From assembly GCA_030141605.1 (NCBI GenBank), contig JAQGDQ010000130.1, forward strand, positions 391,974 through 455,973: a stretch of 64,000 bases of DNA, written 5' to 3'. Source of the DNA: Tubiluchus corallicola (Eukaryota > Priapulida > Priapulimorpha > Priapulimorphida > Tubiluchidae). The notes under the pieces were generated by a model. That model was given only the letters and a program-made list of their open reading frames with translations. It ran no database searches and was not told the DNA's origin. This document shows, piece by piece, positions 1 to 15,300 of this stretch (positions are counted from its first letter, which is position 1; every line of letters starts with the position of its first letter). A program made the translations under genes and the position numbers.

Positions 1-57
1 CACAAGCAAATTATGAATATAAAGCGATCGTGCATTGTGCTGGGTAAAATTACATAC

Positions 58-381
58 TCTTCTCTTTTTCTCCTTCTCTTCTTCCTTAGCCCTCGCTTTA
101 GCTGCTTTCGCTTCAGCCTCTTTTGCTTTCTTGTCTTTGGGAGCGGCTTCGGCCTCGACTGCTGCAACAGGCTGAACCTGCTCTTCCTGGACGGCTTCTC
201 TTTCCTGCTGTTCTTCCTCGGCTTCCCTGGCTGCTTCTCGTGCTTGAGCAGCGGCGGCGATGGCAGCGGCTGCAGCTAGATCACCCTCTGCTTCTCGATC
301 ACGTGCCTCGCGTTCCGCAGCAGCTCTCTCTTTCTCCTCGCGAGCCTGCTGTTCTTGTCTCAGCCGCTCTTCAGCTTCCCT
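58..381 (-). other. EPB41: GC-rich exon coding a charged Ala/Glu/Arg helix of protein 4.1
   Basis: Last 4.1 exon in the window, 108 codons, phase 0 at both ends, acceptor GCAG at 385-382 and donor GTATGT at 57-52. It alternates acidic and basic residues (for example [20 protein letters not shown]), then has an Ala run and ends in Lys/Glu repeats. No Pro breaks its first two thirds. This resembles a single alpha-helix or coiled coil. It sits where vertebrate 4.1 has a variable, mostly disordered linker before the spectrin-actin binding domain. GC is plainly higher than in the flanking introns. Confidence 0.85.
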
Positions 382-3300
382 CTGCAAATGAAATTAACAT
401 GCAAGAATCACATGCAAAGCTGCGTGCATCCCTGGAAAGCTCAAACAAATGAAAACCTTCTTGCCCAATACAAGCAACATAACATTTGAACATCCATCAG
501 AATCAAATACAGTCATATCTCCGTTGTCGAACGTCTCCGTCATACAAATCGGTTTTCGACCAGAAAATTCGAGCCGAAATTTTCTCTGCTCTCGACCAGC
601 CGCCAAACACGTGATGAACGCGCGCGCGGCGAGCCGAGCATAACCGACTACGTCCCAGAGTAGTCACGCACAACATTTGAATCGCCTAACGTGGCTAAGT
701 GCTTCCTCCGCCTATTTTTCTCCGCTTTTTCATGCAGGAACAATTATGTTTTTCTTTCAAAGTAATTCTATTATGTTTTTCTTATCAGTTATATCATATC
801 TACTGTTTGAATAAACATTTTTGCATCATTATATTTCGTTTTAGTAATACTTTACAGTTCATTTGGTGCTTGAGAACGGATTATTTGCTTTTACATTATT
901 TCTTATGGGAATAAATGACTCGGTTCTCAACTAAATGGGTTTTCAAACACTTTATAGGAACGAATTATGGTCGAAAACAGAGGTACTACTGTACTAATGT
1001 CTGCACTCAGTCAATTGTCTGAAAAGCGGCCAAAAATGCACTGCAAAATTTTTCCTAAAGTTTCAAAAGGAAAACTGTAACTCAAAATGTTCTGCAAGTG
1101 AAATGAGGAAATAAAAATGACTAAAAATGCAGACGGGAAGCACTCCATGAATGCTCATTTTATAAATGTATGTAATAATCTCTTCTATACGACGTGTCTC
1201 ATATCGGATAATTTAGTTGTAATAGCAATGGTAGTAAATAGCACTCATTTATCAAGCTTTATGAACTTTCAGGCGGCGACAAATTTATATAATTTCATCG
1301 CAAGTAACGTCTTTTACATTATAACAAACACAAAAGAAAACACGTACCCGATTGTTCTCCTTTGCCAACTTATCTTTTTCGTCCTCCGACTCTTCGTCGC
1401 TGCTGCCCCGGAATGGTTGGCGACTCTCGTCGGGTCGTTCCTCGTGTGAGCGAGTGGTTCCGTAACCTGGAGCTGAAAGAATAAGAGGTGTTACTGCTCC
1501 ACGTTTTAAATTATTTTAAATGGCAGAAGCAAACGAAAAGGGTTACCAGTTTTACTTAGCAAAATGGGTTCAGAATGAGGAAAATGCTCTACACAAGCCC
1601 ATCTGCAACAGCTGACAAGTTAAAGTATATTTAAGTTTGCTTTGAACTTAAATCTACAATTTTTTATCAATTAAGAAATGTTAATAAATTAATCAAATCT
1701 CTTGAGACGCATGCTTGTTTTTTTTGTAAATTAAAAATACGGGAAAACAACAACAACAACAACAACAACAAAAAAAACAGATGTAGAACAATCGTAGAGT
1801 TGTACAATATTTGTACGGAAAGACAAAATTGAAAATAAATTTTGCATGAGGCACATAATCTTTCATAACCAAAAAACATGACACACTGGCAAAGCAAGTT
1901 CTGTTTCCAGACAGAATAAACCAAAATGAATGCAAAAAAGTGAAAAATACCCAACACCGGGCATCTGAAATCATACATATCATTGAACATTATCAAACAA
2001 AGGCTTTGATGAATTGGCAAATTACACAGTGCAATGTGTGTCATCCAAGAGAGCACAATAAAAACAATAAGAAAATACCCGTGTAGCAAAAATGCAAAGC
2101 TCATTTTTAAGTTTGGAAAGAAAATAGAAAACTCATGCTATCATTCAAATTGTGCACTGCGCAATGTTGCAGATGATTATGCATGTCATTACTGACCTAA
2201 CAAGCGGCATTAATTTACAGACATTTGGGCACGTAATAACAATAAGCCTTTTCACAGTTTCGTTATGTGTACGAACATTTGTCGCATCAAAGGTTAATTG
2301 AACCCAGCATGTCTTACTTAACTACAATGGTTACGTGACCTTATGCATGTAACTACATGTAAGTGAAACGGATGAAACACGTCGTTATTTTTATTATAAT
2401 ACTAAACGTATATAGTTTTAAACTAACATGTTATTCTTATACTAAAACAGCTAGCTAAATAGCAGCAGCAATCCATGTAAAATGAAATAACTGAAGCGAA
2501 AATTAACGCCAACAGTATGAGCCTCAAGGTGTCAATTATAAACAAATGCATTGTTTGGTTCAGATAACGTTATTAGGTTCACTTAACCTTTGACCTTTTC
2601 ATGATCATCATCAATTGTTGGAAATGTGAAAAGGTTATTGATGCTAGTAGCTGTAAATCATTTATCAATTTGAACAAGTGAAAATTTGTCGAAGAAAAAA
2701 ATGCAGTTTAGAATCATAAACAAATGACGATGCTGTGTTAGATCAATTATGACTACGATAAACTAGTAACATTATAACTAAAAAAAGTCCACCACACTCT
2801 ATCAATACATGGCTATCTTCTAGTGCACGTAGTTTATTGTTTATGCTGTATTCTAGCAGTTTATTATAACTAGGTAAAGTCATAGGCTAAATTACTCTAA
2901 ATTTATTTATGTAAAACAGTGATTATTTAACCTAAAAGCTAACACTAATTCTTTATTTTTAATACTTGCACTACGATGGACAATATTTTAGAATAAAAAA
3001 ATCAACTTCACAGTTACTACTACTACTACTGCTACTACTCATTCAGGCAAAGGTATTTACCTAATTCATACGAAGCTGCAGCCCACATATCTAAACACAC
3101 AAAAGAATGGTATGAGCACACAAGTGAGTGACAAACACTAGCTATCAAGTTTAGATAAGTCATCTATCTCAATGTGTTTAAATCAACAGAAAAATACGAG
3201 TTCACCTTGCACTATGCACAACAGCCCCATGTCATCTGCAGCCAAAACTTTCAAGCAAAGTAAATAACATCTTAAGAAAATGAACAACATTTCAGATAAT

Positions 3301-6300
3301 AACAGCCTTCAAAACATCTTAAGACGTGAGCTGAATTCACTAGTTTGGGGCTGACCTGTCAGTTTCAGTGATTGCCACATAAGTTAAGTAATAACAGAAA
3401 TTTTGACAAAAAAATAAACGAACAGTATTTCTGGCAGATGATTTGTAGTAAATCAGAATGTTAAACTGGAGTCAATAAAAGTAAAAAAAATTGTCTTGAA
3501 AATTTGTATCACTTACGTGCTGTTTTATTTCACAGCTATTTTACCAATTGATGCAAACATTTTAAATTAAAAATTTCCAATTACTAAGTCTTTCAAACAG
3601 GTAAGAATATGCTAAGTAACATAACTTTGTATGGAAAGTTTTTTGAGATATACTTTAAAATGCCCTTTCCTTCCTCTTTTAGATTTGGAGTATTTTTTAA
3701 CAATTAAACAGTCATTTACAACTATTTTAGCCAACGACTGTACTTGGGTGTTTGTTAGGTGTGGCAACGCTCCAACTTTAATTGAAATATCTTCTTACAC
3801 TGTGCTCTGCAAATGCAACTCAGCCAATCAAAAGATCAGTTATGCTGAGCAAAAAAGAATAAATGCATGACCAGCTCAGCAATTATTTAATTAGCTGATC
3901 ATCACATAGGGTCATAAGCTAACACAGCAGGTAGATGTCAAAGGAGCACAAGAAATGTGCATAGTACCAGGTGACACAAAACTCGTATTTATATTAAATA
4001 AATTGGCGTCGACTAGTTTAAAAAAATTCGTCAATACCACACAGCAAGATACAGTGAAATAAATGCTTTCATACTTTAACGTGAACTAACTGCACACTAG
4101 TTACAGCAGCATTTGCCATATTCACTCGTTGTAATGGTAACAATTCAACTGTTGTATGCCAGACTTTCAATAAGCGACAGAAACAAGTTGTTACTGCACG
4201 TTAAGGCTATCGCCAAGTTGAAACATACGACAAGTTCATTAGCGAAGAATAACACAAGTTCTCAGTTGTACAATTTTTCGAAAGCATGCACTACAATGAT
4301 AACTTTACTTATTTTACATTAACAATGCATAATTCAGCAGCTTACAGAAGTAATAAACATAATTTAGTATCATACCCAAGTGCATGCATCATCCAGCACT
4401 GCAATTAAATTCAAACACTGTGCTACACTGCACTCCTTTAATTGTACATGGAAAAACACAGCACATCCTGCTTACCTCCATCCAAGCTACGAGAGCCCTT
4501 GTAGCGGTTACTCAACGTTCTGTTGAAATACGGCTGTTGACGGTCAATATTCTGACTGGCCGAGCGAGCTTGGTACTGAGTACGACCGGAATAGCGGAAC
4601 TTTGAGCCGAAGCGAGGGAAGAAGCTGCGCTTCTCCGCTGGCTCGGGTGCCATTAGCCTGTTGCAACACAGAACATAAAACTTTTGTAAAAATATGTATA
4701 AAAGTAAGTTGCAGGAGTCACATAATTATACAGACGTTTATTTTATATAATCAATAAGCACAAGATATGCACACAATAGAGAGAATTTACAAATCTGAAA
4801 ATGTGAAGATGGACACTGGTGGTGGTTAAAATAATTGTATCAAAATGAAGTTTTTACTATGTATATCATATATTTACTGACAATTATATATATATATATA
4901 TATATATCCTCAATTTTACTTCAGATTATAAGTTATGCACAATTTTGCATAATTTTCTTGTAGCATAGAACTTAAAAACATCGACATTCGTCACTGCAAA
5001 CATGCGTGCGTGTCCATAATACCAAGCAATGACATGTTCCACAATGTAGAGTTTTTAACACTTTCCCAGCCATTAGGGAATGGGGATTGTTCTTGCCACA
5101 CTAATAAGAAATGAACTAACTGGAGTGAAACTACTAGTCACTACCTTGCAATGACAGTAAGAGATACTCCATTTTTAACATAATCGTACCTGAAGAATGT
5201 GTGATGCTCGACACACACTTTCCACAACCTTTTAGCTGCGCGATGGTTTGCAAGTTTGAAGCCGATTGTGCTCTCAAACTGTTCAAACTGTGAAAAAGTA
5301 GAGAGAGTTGATTGGTTGTTGTCACTTATTGAAGACAATTTAAGACATATTCATTAACTTGAAAATGTTTTTAATGATTTTACACGAAAGAGTACCATCT
5401 TCTTTAAGTTTTGATATGAGGAAAGATTAATTAAATTAAATTAATTACTAAACTGAATTATTATTATTATTATAATTACAATTTATTCATACTCAAGCAC
5501 AATAACACAATTATGCACAATGATTAGTCAATAAATAATACAGGTTAAATAAATAAAGTTAGTTATATAATATAATACATAGTACACCAAATGTATCTAC
5601 AACATATTACTATAAAAATTAAAGGTCATAATAGCACAGGCCTATAATGTATAAACTTTATAGTGACTAATTACTCAATTAGTTAAGTACAATCTCAGCA
5701 GCAAGTTAGGGCCATTCAATTTTTAATTTTAGTTAACTAAAAATATACTTTATTTATCTTTTGCGTGCATCAAACGACTGTTTGTTCTGTTTTGATCACC
5801 AACAATAGTTGCCCAAATCAAAGAACTGCACATATTTTGTCTAAAGCAGTAAGCCACAAATTTGTGACGGCATTCTAAAAGCTTACCTCTCCCGGTCGAA
5901 TCTTTATGTAGAAATTATTTCGCTTGTACGAAATCTTCAAAATTTTCGGCCAAGCAAAACGGTTTATGCGCAGACGATTTTGATATACGAGCAAGCCATT
6001 GGCGCAGACACCCAGCACAATGTCTGACCCCTCGGAGTCCTAAAAACAAAAAACTGCAAGGTGGATTTAAATGTAACTCGAGTGTTAGTTTTAACAAAAA
6101 ACTCCTGCTTAAGCACAAAATCAAGAGGATTCGAAAATATAAAGCAATAAATCCTGTTATTCGGAAAAAGGCATGCTCGAAAACAAACGACAGGCAATAA
6201 GGCTGTAAAACATTCACAATAAGCCTTTAACAGTTCCAGCAATTGATGATGATCGTGAACAGGTCAAATGTTAAGTGCACCAGACAACGCATTTGTGTAT

Positions 6301-9300
6301 ACTTGACAACGCCTCGCAGCCCAAGCTACCGTAACAGTAACAGTTTTAACAGCTAACTAGAACCTTACCCTAGTTCATTTTTTTGTTTCTAAGCAAGATC
6401 CTGCTAGTAAATCACTCTACACACAGATTAATGCATAATTAAGTCCTTGCAAAACAAGTGAAGTTACCGAACTGATGCAGCAATCAGCTTTGCTTTATCC
6501 ACATGTTACATGACGGTTGTAGTTAAAATGTGTTGTTGTCGTACACTTAACCTTTGGCCTGCAGCAACTGCGCACGTGCACTACGAAAGAGTGAAAAGGC
6601 TTATTAACCAAGAAACAAAATACGTTTTTTCCAAAAAATCTGTGTATGTTATATTTTGGGTCAATGACTTTATCATTGTACCTTCGTACTCTTAATGATA
6701 TATTTTATTAAAGATATATCTTAATGCTTATCAAAATTAGAGCTAATTCATGCATTTTTAAAAATATTTTAACAAGTTTTTTTGGCAAAACAGAAATTTT
6801 GTTACAAACTGGCTATGGTTGCCAATGCAATGTATAATCAAATGTAAATCAAACTTCAAAAAAAAGACGTAAGAAAATCACAACAGTAATTGTTATTTAG
6901 TGTCATTTAATCATTACATATACAGAAATTTAGGGTTGACGATTTTCATGTTCGACTTGTAAAAACAATGTCGTTATTTCCTATAAATTACGCAAAAACA
7001 TTTACATGTTAAACAGTTTACAATAATCGGATTGATTATTTTTATAGATAAGGCATAGTGAATGTGCTGGTCCACGATGCAGGACAAGCAGAGACATCTG
7101 CACTAAATTACAACATGCCTTAACCATTTTTCATCGTACATTCTTTCGAAATATTAGCTGTTCTAGTAAATACCAAATACAGATTAATTTGTTCAAAAAT
7201 AGGTAACACAGTTTAATTTGATCAAAAATACGTAACAACAGATAAAGCTAAAAACAAGTAAGTCTTCAAGTCAACAGAGAAAATTTACACCCACAACAAT
7301 CACATGGTGAGAGAAATCACAGGTGATAATCTTTTTGACTGGTCACCAATAAGCCTTTTCACAGTACCAGCGATTGATGATGATTGAAATGTGGAAGGTT
7401 AAGTGAACCAGACAACGCATTTATGTACACCGGACAGAGCCTCACAGCATATGCTATTGTAATAGTAACAGTTTTAACAGCTAGGCAGAACATTACCCGT
7501 TCATTTTTTCTTGTTCCCAAGCAAGATCTTGCTAGTAAATAAATCTACATCACACAGACATATTAAGTGAAATCCATGGAGAACAACAAGGAAATGGCAT
7601 CGCAACTGAAGTTACTGAACTGATGCAGCAGACAGTTTTGTATTACTGATTGTGGCCAAAATGCATTGCTGGGGTTCACTTAACCTTTGACCTACAGCAA
7701 CTGCGGGTGCGCATAGCGAAACTGTGAAAAGGCTTATTGTCTTGTTAGCCACAAGACGACGACTAGTCACCAATCAGTTTTTAAGTTGAGGCACGAGCAA
7801 TTCTGTTACCATGTGAAGTGTTACAATAAGAAGCAGTGAATCACACAGTCCCGGTAACATGAGAAATGCAAAATATCATATAATACATGCAAGTACAATA
7901 TAATGCAGTGTGTTAAGCACGTTAGGAAATCATACATTAAACAAGTACAAATTTAAACCACGAAGGGTCCTTTTAAAATAATATTTTAACCTTAGTTAAA
8001 ACTTTTAACTTAGATAATTTTCAAGACAATTTTTGTTATTATTCAATTGCTGTATTATTCATTGTGTCACGTCTTCTAATTTTGTATGTATATGTCTTTG
8101 TTTATATGTATTTGTATGTGTGTATAATCTTTTTGAGTTTGTAGGTATTTATATTACTTTATTTTTTCTTCACTGGTGAGGATACATGCATCACTTTTAA
8201 AAACTGTCTAATCTGAACCAAATAAACTACGTTTAAACTAACCTTGATACAATTTGGTGCACTTTGTGTTTGTACTTGAGTTTCTTTAGCTGTCACTTTT
8301 AATTATAATAATAATCGCAAATTATCATGGTTAGCACTATGCTGCCACCTACATTTGCAGTGTACTATATCAACGATTCTCAGAAGTCATCGCAAAATTA
8401 AAGTAGTGGGAGTACTTTCATACAGTGATTGTAGCGGTAGTTCCATTGGTCACTAGTCTGTGAAATACGGTGAAGTGACATGACCTTTTTACAGACAAAC
8501 TAGCCAAATACCACACACTGAAACACCCATATTTTTTTCAAACAACAAGGAGATACAGTTACAGAATAACTTCTGCAAGTAGTGGGGCAAGCACAGCAAA
8601 AGCTAAACGTTAAGTCAAACTTATACAAAGTGCAAAAGAGAAAAATTATGCAGAGGAAAAACGACCATCACTTTGTCAATCAAAATCACATTCAAACAAT
8701 CTGACATCGACAAATCCCAAACATGAAGACAAAATAGAAAGATCAAGACGGGATCTTTTTCTCTATTTTTTACTTTGTTATGGGATTGTGCCAGCAAGAT
8801 AATCCTATCCATTAGCAACATTTACCTGATTAGCATGCAACATATTCAAAAGTGTCCCGTAATAAGATAACATCACCTAGACAACATAATTCTCGATTCC
8901 TATTAATTATATCTAAACAAAAACGTATCAAAAACATAACCATTCCTGCCAATTAAAATATCGGAACAAAAAACAGGCACAATTGTCTTATACTAAAGAG
9001 CATGCTGGTTTCATTAACACATGTTAATTTCAGCATTCCTCCTTACCCAACTGGTGGGGGGCTTGTCTTCGTTGCTCTCTAGTGGGAGAATGCAGGTGAG
9101 CCACTACAAACAGCGAAATATCACGAACTTGTAGGTTTTAAACACATAAAGCAGAAGTAGAAACGTGTTAGTGAAAAACAACACAGAAGATGGCGACACA
9201 CACATCAAAACTGAGTTTAACTCTTACCCACCAGAGGTCTCCGTGCACAGATACACATGTCAACAGTATTATTACAAAACAGTGGGGCGTAACAGCACAA

Positions 9301-12300
9301 GACCCCAAGTAAGAATACTAAAAAAGCTGCAGTGCAATACATGAATGGCTTCTACACAACTTTCGTGGACCCGACTGTTATGGTATAATAGTTCACTTGT
9401 TTTCTGAATTAGGATTTAGTGAGTAATTTGACAATATCAGGAGATCTGCTTAGGGAACCTGCAATTTCACATTACATATGCTAGGTCTTGATAATGGCAT
9501 TTTTTTACATTATTAGCAAATTGTGCCACATACTAAAGTACTAGCACAAATTATAAACAGACAGAGCATTTGTTTACTGCAATGCTCTGTCATAGTATAC
9601 ATTAATTCATGCAGAAAAAATATCAGTATGTGTACCCAAACACATGTTACTTCATTTAGCACAGGTATTCTGCACTCCATCATTAATGGGCAAGGGTTAA
9701 TATTTTAAATTAATTCAGAAGGTTTCTACAGGAACGCAGTAAAATTGTCTAAATAAAGCAAATTCTCATGTTCTTAATATAAACAACAACAAAAATAAAT
9801 AAATAAATAAAACGTATAACTGTTTGGAGAAGACACATCAAACTGTTTTACAAGACTTGTTTGTAACTGTGACACAAACCAGTGCATACAATGCAAGAAG
9901 CCTGTTATCCTCAGTTTACAACCAGTAAAAAATATACTCAAGTAGGAAAGAATATCAATTGTTAAAAAATTCTCCATAGATCCTATTTATTATTTGATGT
10001 ATGAAAATTAAGAATTATGCAAAATGGTGAACACAATGGAGAAAGAACAGAGAGAATAAATACCAAAAAAAAAACAAAGAAAAAATAAAGTGGCACTTAA
10101 ATTTTTTTAGAAAAATCAGTACAGTACACCACTGATATACCACGTTAGAAATCTTGATCAATCTAATTACCAAAAGTAGAAGTAAAACAAATCCACTAAA
10201 TTCCAAGGCATCAAAAGAAGCATATTTACTAGAACAGCTAAATGTTGTATTAAATTGGCAAGAATGAATATAATCTATTTCCACTCTATAAACAAAGCAG
10301 TTAGAAAGTGTTTAGACTGTTAGTTGTCAAGATCAGCTGAGAGTAAAACACCATATAAAGATTCCAGCATTGGTTTTATTTCAACTATTTCACAATCAGA
10401 AAATGGAATGAAGGACAGTGTACAAGCACTAGTGCAACTGATAATTAGTTCAGAAAGTTTCAGAAAGTATATATGCATGGTTGTACTTCATTTTTATGAG
10501 GAAGCCACTTTGCAGGACTTACCCTAGCAGGATGTAAATCAACTCCGTACATGGCAAGCTTCTTGGCATTTTCCAAGTAGTGCAGCTCCGCCTCAGCCGG
10601 AGTTTGTCCCCTATATCATAAATTATTTTTAATAACACTGTTAATTGACCAAATTACACTAATCCAAATTACAGCAAATATGTGGCGAATTCAGGCCGAG
10701 TGGACACTGGACAAGCGCACAACTTTCATACAAGTGGTGTGTGGCCACCTAGCTTCCATTGTTGCACCGGATGGTATCATACACAAACGTTGGCTGTGTA
10801 GTGGGAGTATATATTCACATCGGAACTGAGCTGACACTTTTCTGCTGGTTCAATGGCTCATCTTAAGAAAATTATTCTTGATAGCGAGCAAGTTCCAACC
10901 ATGCCACAAACATCTTGTTGAGTAGGCCCTGTCTGGATTGGGTTTGCAGTGTCAGAATACAAAATGTATAAAAAGCTGTGATAACACTTATAACTAGCTA
11001 CCGACAATATTAGTAAAATGCTGTATGAAAAGCAGAGTCTGTAACTTGTTGTAAACACATTCAACAGTAACAATTACTAATTAGTAATTATCAAATATAA
11101 TATCCAATAAAAAATTAAAAAGAAAAATCGGATTTTGGTACAACAATAAGTATCCAGGAGGATAAAAAACATGGGAAAAAAATCCTAAATACAATGTAAC
11201 AAATTATGTGAAAGCAAAAACACAAAATAACTAAACAAGAAAAGGAAAAACTGAAAATGAAATTTAACTGAAGACGGACAAAGTAGAAGAAACAGCTCAG
11301 CTATAGTGGCCAGGCTTATTGCAGCATCAAATTCATCTAAGCTTGACTGTAATGACTTCCTGTAGTACATGTGACACTAAGAAACCACACATAAACAAAA
11401 ATTAAATATCACAAATAGTCTTCTTAACATGCACATACCAATGAAATAACCTATTACAGTAAAACTTTACAATTTGTTGAATACATAGTAAGCAAGTCAG
11501 GCATGACCCTGCACAGATTCCTTTGACATAATGGTTTGTTTAAAAATCCTTAGAGGAGAACTATAAACGAAAACCTCACCATTGGACAAATTTATTAAAC
11601 ATATTCAGAAACAGTATTTTCTTGCAAAGATAACAAAGCTCCACTCTCTTTGCATAAATTTATCTACTTCACAGAGTTCACTAATTCTGGTACATATTTA
11701 TTTGTGTCGAGGAAGAGACATCCGGCGTAAAAAAAGCAAACAATTTCGAAACACTAGATATCGCTTTTCGTTACCAAGCGCCTCTGTTTAACCCAAGAAA
11801 ATCATGTTTGTTGCTAATTCTGAGAGAAAAATGCACTGCAGTTCAAACTTGAAAAACACGTGAAGAACTATTTTTACTTGCATAGGTCAATGTCTTGTTA
11901 TGAAAACATTCTTAAGTGCATAAAGAACACAAGCGACACACAAGAGACGGTGAACAAGTTCAAAACAGGAAACAGAAACACTAACAATCTCCGGCACTTA
12001 CTTATGGGTTCGATGCAGCTCTCCGACTTTGTTCTCTAACTCTTTGCTCTGCGTCGGAGAGAAGCGGAATTCGCACAAATAATCAGCATCATGCTCATCA
12101 GGGTCAAAATCACCAAGTTCGGACTGGACCAGGTATGAGCCGAGAAGAGCATGTGTTACGAACGAGCAGGGCAACCTGAAATTGACATCACAGTGCTTTA
12201 AACACATTTTGTGGTTATGCTTAGTTAGTTAGTGATAGTAGTTAAAACTGCTATTGCTATACAGGATGTCACTCGTTTAGTTTGAAAATTGCACTCAAAA

Positions 12301-15300
12301 AGCTTAATACAAAAACTCCTAAGTTACAAGTACATTACTTTAGTAACAATACATGTTCTAATGTAGCATGTGACAGCAGTAGTAACAACCAAAACGAACA
12401 CATGATTCTTTAATTTTAAATTTATGTAAATATTTTTACTATAAAGCTACAAATCTTCAGCAAGCAATAGGAATGTTATAATGTAAATAACACGACTGTG
12501 AACTTTTCCACCATGAAATTTACTTAGTCCTGTTATAGAGGCCTGATTGTTTATTCGCTGATCTATTATAGGTATTTGCTAAACACGAATGGGGCATGCT
12601 AGCTATAATCACAACAACTACATAAATTTGGTAATGTGGGAACAGCAATATGAAGCATTAAAGTGAATTAAATCCTTTTATACTCTTGCGTAGTTATTAA
12701 TTAAATTTTACTGGACGTCAAAAGCAGATAAAATAATCGTTAAAAACTGATCAATTGGTGAGAGACTGTAAGACTTTTTAAAACAGTATGGCACACACGG
12801 CTATCACTACGCTGATTGCGTTCATTTATCAAAAATTAAATTCATAATTTGAAATCTGTCAGTGTGCTCAGAAAAATTCAAACAAGAAAGCAAAAGGATA
12901 AGTATAGGCTTAAAGATTGGGCATTTTTCTGACATCAAAAGACACTAGCACCACTACCATACATTGCAAACAACCTCTATCATTTTAGAGACTTTGTATG
13001 GGCAGTTAAGTTCATTACCCAATTAACAAGCTGCTTCAAAGTAGTTGAAAATACATGTAAGTGTTTGGGGAAAGTGAGCCATTACACAAATCTCTTTGTA
13101 GCTCGACAGTTATACAAAGACTTAGAAAGCGTTTGAATGCATGCGAACAATGTCAATAGTCAATGAATAAATATTTGATTAGGAACTAGGAATACGAGCT
13201 ATTTACGAATCTTTGCAAACACAGTTTGTGCTAAGAACACAACTTTCGTACTGTACCGAAACAGAATGCGACCACCATTTTATATACATAAATGTGAAGT
13301 AACTTCAACGAAAGAAACTCATGACTACTAACATGCAATGAGAACTTTAAAGGAAAACCGGACCAAATCTTTAAACTGTAATTCAAAACAATCTATTCTT
13401 TAAAATATTGAAAAGGAATATACTATTTTTTCAAGAATGACTTAAGTGAAAAACTACACAAATGTAATTTTGAGTTTGCGTGGCCAGTTCTTTGCTGTTA
13501 CATGCATTTCGCCACTCGTTAGTTAGATGGGCACTAACTTCTGTATTTCGGAAATGCGTTGCAAGAAACAGGTGCTGTACTTCTCAGCTCAGAGGTGTCC
13601 GTTTGTGTCGTAGTGCACATGTTCGAGAGCACATTCGTACACACAGCGATAAATTTGAAATTTGATTTTTTTATCTTAAAATTTGCTGAGGTTTAATATA
13701 TCACACTGAATCTACCACAGTAACACTGTATTTCAATTTTTGCTTTGATAAACACGTGCAACAAGCTCACAGAATATTTGTGCTGTTGAAAATTATGTTC
13801 ATTTATGATGCCATCAATAGCTGGACCCACAAACCGCTAATTAAGTTTTTAATCTATTACTTAATTATCAGAAATGGTTGTGCAGTATTATTAATGTTAA
13901 AATGTATACTTTTTACCTTACTTCAAAATGGAGCAGGTTGTGAAGAATCATCCTAACAAAAAATCATCCTAACTAACAGACTGACTGAAAGTTTGTTGTG
14001 TCTTACGTAAGATCTGTGAAGTTCAAATAGAAAGCTTGGAAAACATGTGGTTTTAGTAGGACATGTGCAGGTTTTTGCCACAAGTGAATACACATCCATT
14101 AACAACTAACATAGAAACTACATATTCCTCTGCTACTTATGCCGACTAAATTTAACTTAAATTGCCACAAGAAGCTATGTGTACTATATAAATGAGCAAT
14201 ATACAGAAACAGAACCGGAATGACCAATGGTTGTTATAAATGTAAAACACATGGCAACACACGGGGCAGAACAAGGTAACAAGTATGTGCACAGTTCACC
14301 CTCGAGCGATATTAGCTGCATTAGATGCTAAATTTATCCTCCTTTCCAATTAAGAAACCGATTCATGTTAAAAGTCCAAAATGCAACAAAATTAAGGAAT
14401 TGGTGAGTTTAGATGCTGTAAATAACAACTGTTTTAGTTAATAGTAAAAAATCAAAATAAGTGAGTTTACAAAACTGTTTACTATGAGTACTTACTTTTG
14501 GCTCAAGATATCATTGCGAACCTGTAAGCACAGAAAATACCTGAAAAATGAGAAAAAAGCTCATAAAGCTCATAACTCAAACTATTTGAAAACCAGCAAA
14601 TTACATTAACTCATAAAAAAACATATTATTGATCTTATAGACTGTCCAAAGTAATTTATAGTGTTGCTTAGTTAGCGAAGAGTGTTATGAATGATCTGAT
14701 TATTTTTCGCACCTTATGCGATGCTAACCAAACTTGTTTCAAATGGCCTACCATTAAAATGGCTGCAACTAACAGTCATTGTGGAAGTTTTATACAGGTT
14801 GCTGCTGATACAAGTTCTGTGCGCAATAAAGAAGGTTCAAGGTAATACAAAATTTCAAGACAATTTTTTTCAGCTTTATGCAAGTAAAAGGTTTTCTTGT
14901 CCTTTAGGTAGTTGCCTTAGAGACGGATTTCATTTAGCAGCTAACTGTTTATAAACACACATATAACTGTATGAGGTAATGGTGGCAGTCAGCCTGCAAA
15001 TATTCAAACACTGCATTCAAAAAGAAAGGTTACGGAATTTATAAAAAAAGCTAGAAACAAAAAGCCCCAGTGCACTATGAAGTGATGACAGTAATCTAGG
15101 CCTGCAGCGAACATTAACAAGGGCAAAAACTACCAGGAAAACATTTTTCACCAACATATTTCCAACAGATTAAACTGAAGGCAATTGGGAGATGCCAAAC
15201 AGAAGATATTTACAGACTGAGTCTATGACATTACCTTTAGAATGAGGATGACTATCTTGAGCAATTCTAATTATAAATAGTATTATCGTTAATCACAATA

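Larger units (their letters stand above)
1473..4475 (-). other. Intron of protein 4.1 gene
   Basis: Three-kilobase intron between the exons at 4657-4476 and 1472-1348. It holds the CAA repeat, one copy of the 390-bp MITE family (2240-2640), an imperfect TAC repeat at 3015-3039, and otherwise AT-rich sequence in which I see no gene. Confidence 0.8.

Noticed and set aside
123-452. 109-codon plus-strand ORF at the left edge
   Set aside because: It is the antisense shadow of the GC-rich 4.1 exon 381-58; its Leu/Arg/Pro composition comes from reading that exon backwards.
1667-2104. 145-codon minus-strand ORF
   Set aside because: Rich in Phe/Leu/Cys and running through the (CAA)n microsatellite; typical of open AT-rich intron.
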